The notes under the pieces are model-generated. The model was given only the letters and a program-made list of their open reading frames with translations. It had not been told where the DNA came from and ran no database searches. From Bacilli bacterium (GTDB lineage Bacteria; Bacillota_I; Bacilli_A; RF39; UBA660), in assembly GCA_016296435.1 (NCBI GenBank), contig JAEDJI010000008.1, forward strand, positions 1 to 23,685: DNA of 23,685 nt, in the 5' to 3' direction. A program made the translations under genes and the position numbers. Shown piece by piece: positions 22,268-23,685 of this stretch (within the stretch, counting starts at the first letter, position 1; the number at the start of each line of letters is the position of its first letter).

Positions 22268-23449
22268 ATGAATTATAAAGTTGCTATTAATCCTGTTGGG
22301 GGAGGTAGCGATACTGGTTTAAAAAGTGGTGATATTCTTGAAAAAGATGTTTCTTTGCTGGTTTCTAATTATATAAAAGGCAGACTTGATGAATTAGGAA
22401 TAGAAAATATTATTACTAGGACTACTGATGATAATATTAGTTTGGATGAGAGAATTGATTTTATAGATAGTAGTTTTGGACTTGGTGATGATGTCATTGT
22501 TATAACTAATGGCTTGTCTTCTTCTGTTTCTGGGGTTGAGATTATTTATGCTCTTAGAGATAGTAGTAGTTTTGCTAGAACTTTGGCTCAACAGTTTCTT
22601 AATAGTGATATTGATGTTAATAAGTATTATCAGTTGAGAATGGAAGAGGATACTTTTCTTGATAGTGATTATATAATTAGAAATACTGGGGATAGTGAGA
22701 GTGTGATTATTAATTATGCTAGTGTTAGTAATGGTGATGATTTGAATAATTTTGTTAATAATTATGAGGATTATGGTGAAGCTGTTGTAAGGGCTATTGC
22801 TATTTATACTAAGAATGATTATGTTCCTACTTCTAAGGGTGATTATTATACTGTTAAGAAGGGTGATAGTTTATACAGTATTGCTAGGCTTTATGATGTT
22901 TCAGTTGCGGATTTAAAGATTGCAAATAAGCTTACTAGTAATGTACTTTCAATTGGTCAGGTTCTTAAAATTCCCGATATAGTAGAGAAAAGTGATACGA
23001 GTGTTTATTATGTGAAAAAGGGTGATAGTTTATATGGTATAGCTAAGAGTTATGGTGTTAGTGTAGAGGATATTAAGAAATTGAATAATTTGAGTAATAA
23101 CAATTTATCTATTGGACAGGAACTTTTGATACCTGGGCTTTCTAGTGAAAATGTTCCTAGTGTTAAAGTTTATACTGTTGTTAAGGGAGATAGTTTGTAT
23201 AAGATTGCTAATTTATATGGTGTTAGTGTAGATGATTTGAAGTCTGCGAATAAGCTAAGTAGTAGTGTGCTTTCAATTGGGCAACAGCTTGTGATACCTG
23301 ATAGTGGATCTTCGAAGACTTATGTTGTTAAAAGAGGAGATACTTTATATAGTATTGCTAGAGATAATAATACAACTGTTGATAGGTTAAAGATTCTTAA
23401 TGGTTTGGTTGGAAATACACTTTCTGTAGGCCAGGTGCTTAAGTTGTGA
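22268..23449 (+). CDS. Catalytically degenerate Amidase_3-like domain with four LysM repeats
   Basis: The 393-residue protein has an N-terminal domain (about 1-182) resembling zinc N-acetylmuramoyl-L-alanine amidases (Amidase_3), then four LysM wall-binding repeats at about 193-236, 247-289, 301-344 and 351-393. The amidase pattern is clear in order, but the active-site residues are gone. The usual DPGHGG is INPVGGG (7-13), so the first zinc His is replaced by Gly. E25 is kept in LEKDVSL. The SIHAN His position reads VITNG (78-82). The catalytic Glu before the FxSN strand is Asn149 in IINYASVSN. TRTTDD (50-55) and the DERIDF helix are kept. There is no signal peptide. GGTGAT ends 5 nt before ATG 22268. 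It is probably a wall- or spore-coat-binding structural protein rather than a hydrolase. Confidence 0.85.
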   Translation: MNYKVAINPVGGGSDTGLKSGDILEKDVSLLVSNYIKGRLDELGIENIITRTTDDNISLDERIDFIDSSFGLGDDVIVITNGLSSSVSGVEIIYALRDSSSFARTLAQQFLNSDIDVNKYYQLRMEEDTFLDSDYIIRNTGDSESVIINYASVSNGDDLNNFVNNYEDYGEAVVRAIAIYTKNDYVPTSKGDYYTVKKGDSLYSIARLYDVSVADLKIANKLTSNVLSIGQVLKIPDIVEKSDTSVYYVKKGDSLYGIAKSYGVSVEDIKKLNNLSNNNLSIGQELLIPGLSSENVPSVKVYTVVKGDSLYKIANLYGVSVDDLKSANKLSSSVLSIGQQLVIPDSGSSKTYVVKRGDTLYSIARDNNTTVDRLKILNGLVGNTLSVGQVLKL

Positions 23450-23685
23450 GGGACACTTTTTTGTGTAGTAACAATTTTTTAATAATTGCTAATAATGGTG
23501 TTTGGTGAATTTAGTGATTACGATTGTTTTTAATGACTTAAATGTGGGTGGTCATACTTAGCTCTTTCAAGAAATAAATTTATAAGGGTATTAAGACAGC
23601 TGTATTTAATAAAATGATTGATTGGTATAATTAATTAAAAAAATATACTAAATCATTTAAAATAGTTTGATATGTTCATTAATAT
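23450..23685 (+). other. Right-edge region without an intact gene
   Basis: No complete gene, RNA or clear terminator is visible here. ACAC-T6-GTGT (about 23455-23468) is a weak hairpin whose T run lies in the loop. An extended -10 (TGG then TATAAT, 23623-23631) could be a promoter for a gene beyond the window. A short broken frame at 23495-23614 is listed separately. Confidence 0.5.
23495..23614 (+). pseudogene. Possible decayed coding remnant
   Basis: The frame begins ATG at 23495 and reads 12 codons (MVFGEFSDYDCF), then TAA and TGA, then 26 open codons (LKCGWSYLALSRNKFIRVLR and onward) to a TGA at 23615. The stretch is less AT-rich than typical intergenic DNA here and the residues look protein-like, but the frame is short and could be chance. 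No family is recognised. Confidence 0.2.

Noticed and set aside
22850..23449. Regular DNA repeats (GGTGATAGTTTATA-like) resembling a repeat array.
   Set aside because: They are the coding repeats of the four LysM domains, in frame and diverged at third positions.
8318..23449. Recoding of TGA as Trp (mycoplasma code), suggested by the AT-rich, Mollicutes-like style.
   Set aside because: mscL, the gene at 21093 and the LysM gene end at TGA at the expected family lengths, and no conserved gene has an internal TGA.

Overview
The window is very AT-rich bacterial DNA with U-ending codons. Most genes have clear Shine-Dalgarno sites. TGA is a stop codon (it ends mscL, the gene ending at 21698 and the LysM gene) and Trp is TGG, so the standard bacterial code applies. 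A CIRCE/HrcA operator, a short ClpB, LysM repeats, several small membrane proteins and a FtsX-type ATPase/permease fusion point to a low-GC Bacillota, most likely an uncultured anaerobic Bacilli relative (RF39/Erysipelotrichia-like). This assignment is inferred from style, not from a marker search.

Layout: 1-1080 is the rplM-rpsI ribosomal operon with a near-consensus promoter, a structured 5' leader and a terminator. 1100-3236 is a two-gene unit: a HEPN-type Abi_2 protein followed immediately by a membrane-anchored HtrA protease. 3235-7866 (minus strand) holds three apparently separate units: glmS, rubrerythrin, and an N-domain-less clpB whose promoter lies inside a CIRCE element. 7950-9004 is mscL, overlapping or abutting a membrane-anchored XRE regulator with a six-cysteine outer domain. 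9088-11763 is a tight four-gene operon: cysteine desulfurase, cytoplasmic thioredoxin-like protein, CcdA/DsbD-like membrane thiol carrier, and membrane-anchored CPHC thioredoxin. 11827-13735 pairs a YbhN-type flippase-like protein with a PopT/DUF368 undecaprenyl-phosphate translocase. 13815-16078 is SDR oxidoreductase, truA and a possible ADP-ribosyltransferase-fold protein. 16119-17553 carries tspO and three small proteins, one of them a 62-residue secreted or membrane peptide with no ATG/GTG/TTG start. 17626-19914 is an ABC ATPase fused to an FtsX permease. 19967-22219 holds a zinc-ribbon protein on the minus strand, two tandem paralogous membrane proteins and a nitroreductase. 22268-23449 is an Amidase_3-like domain that has lost its catalytic residues, followed by four LysM repeats. 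The last 236 bases hold no intact gene.

The most interesting points are the AUA-start (or start-less) peptide gene, the pseudo-amidase with four LysM, the cysteine desulfurase/thiol-relay operon beside a Cys-rich membrane regulator, the Abi-HtrA pair, the ART-like protein behind truA, and two genome-style habits: frequent GGTGAT ribosome sites and intrinsic terminators folded over stop codons. No CRISPR array, tRNA, rRNA or intact mobile element was seen.
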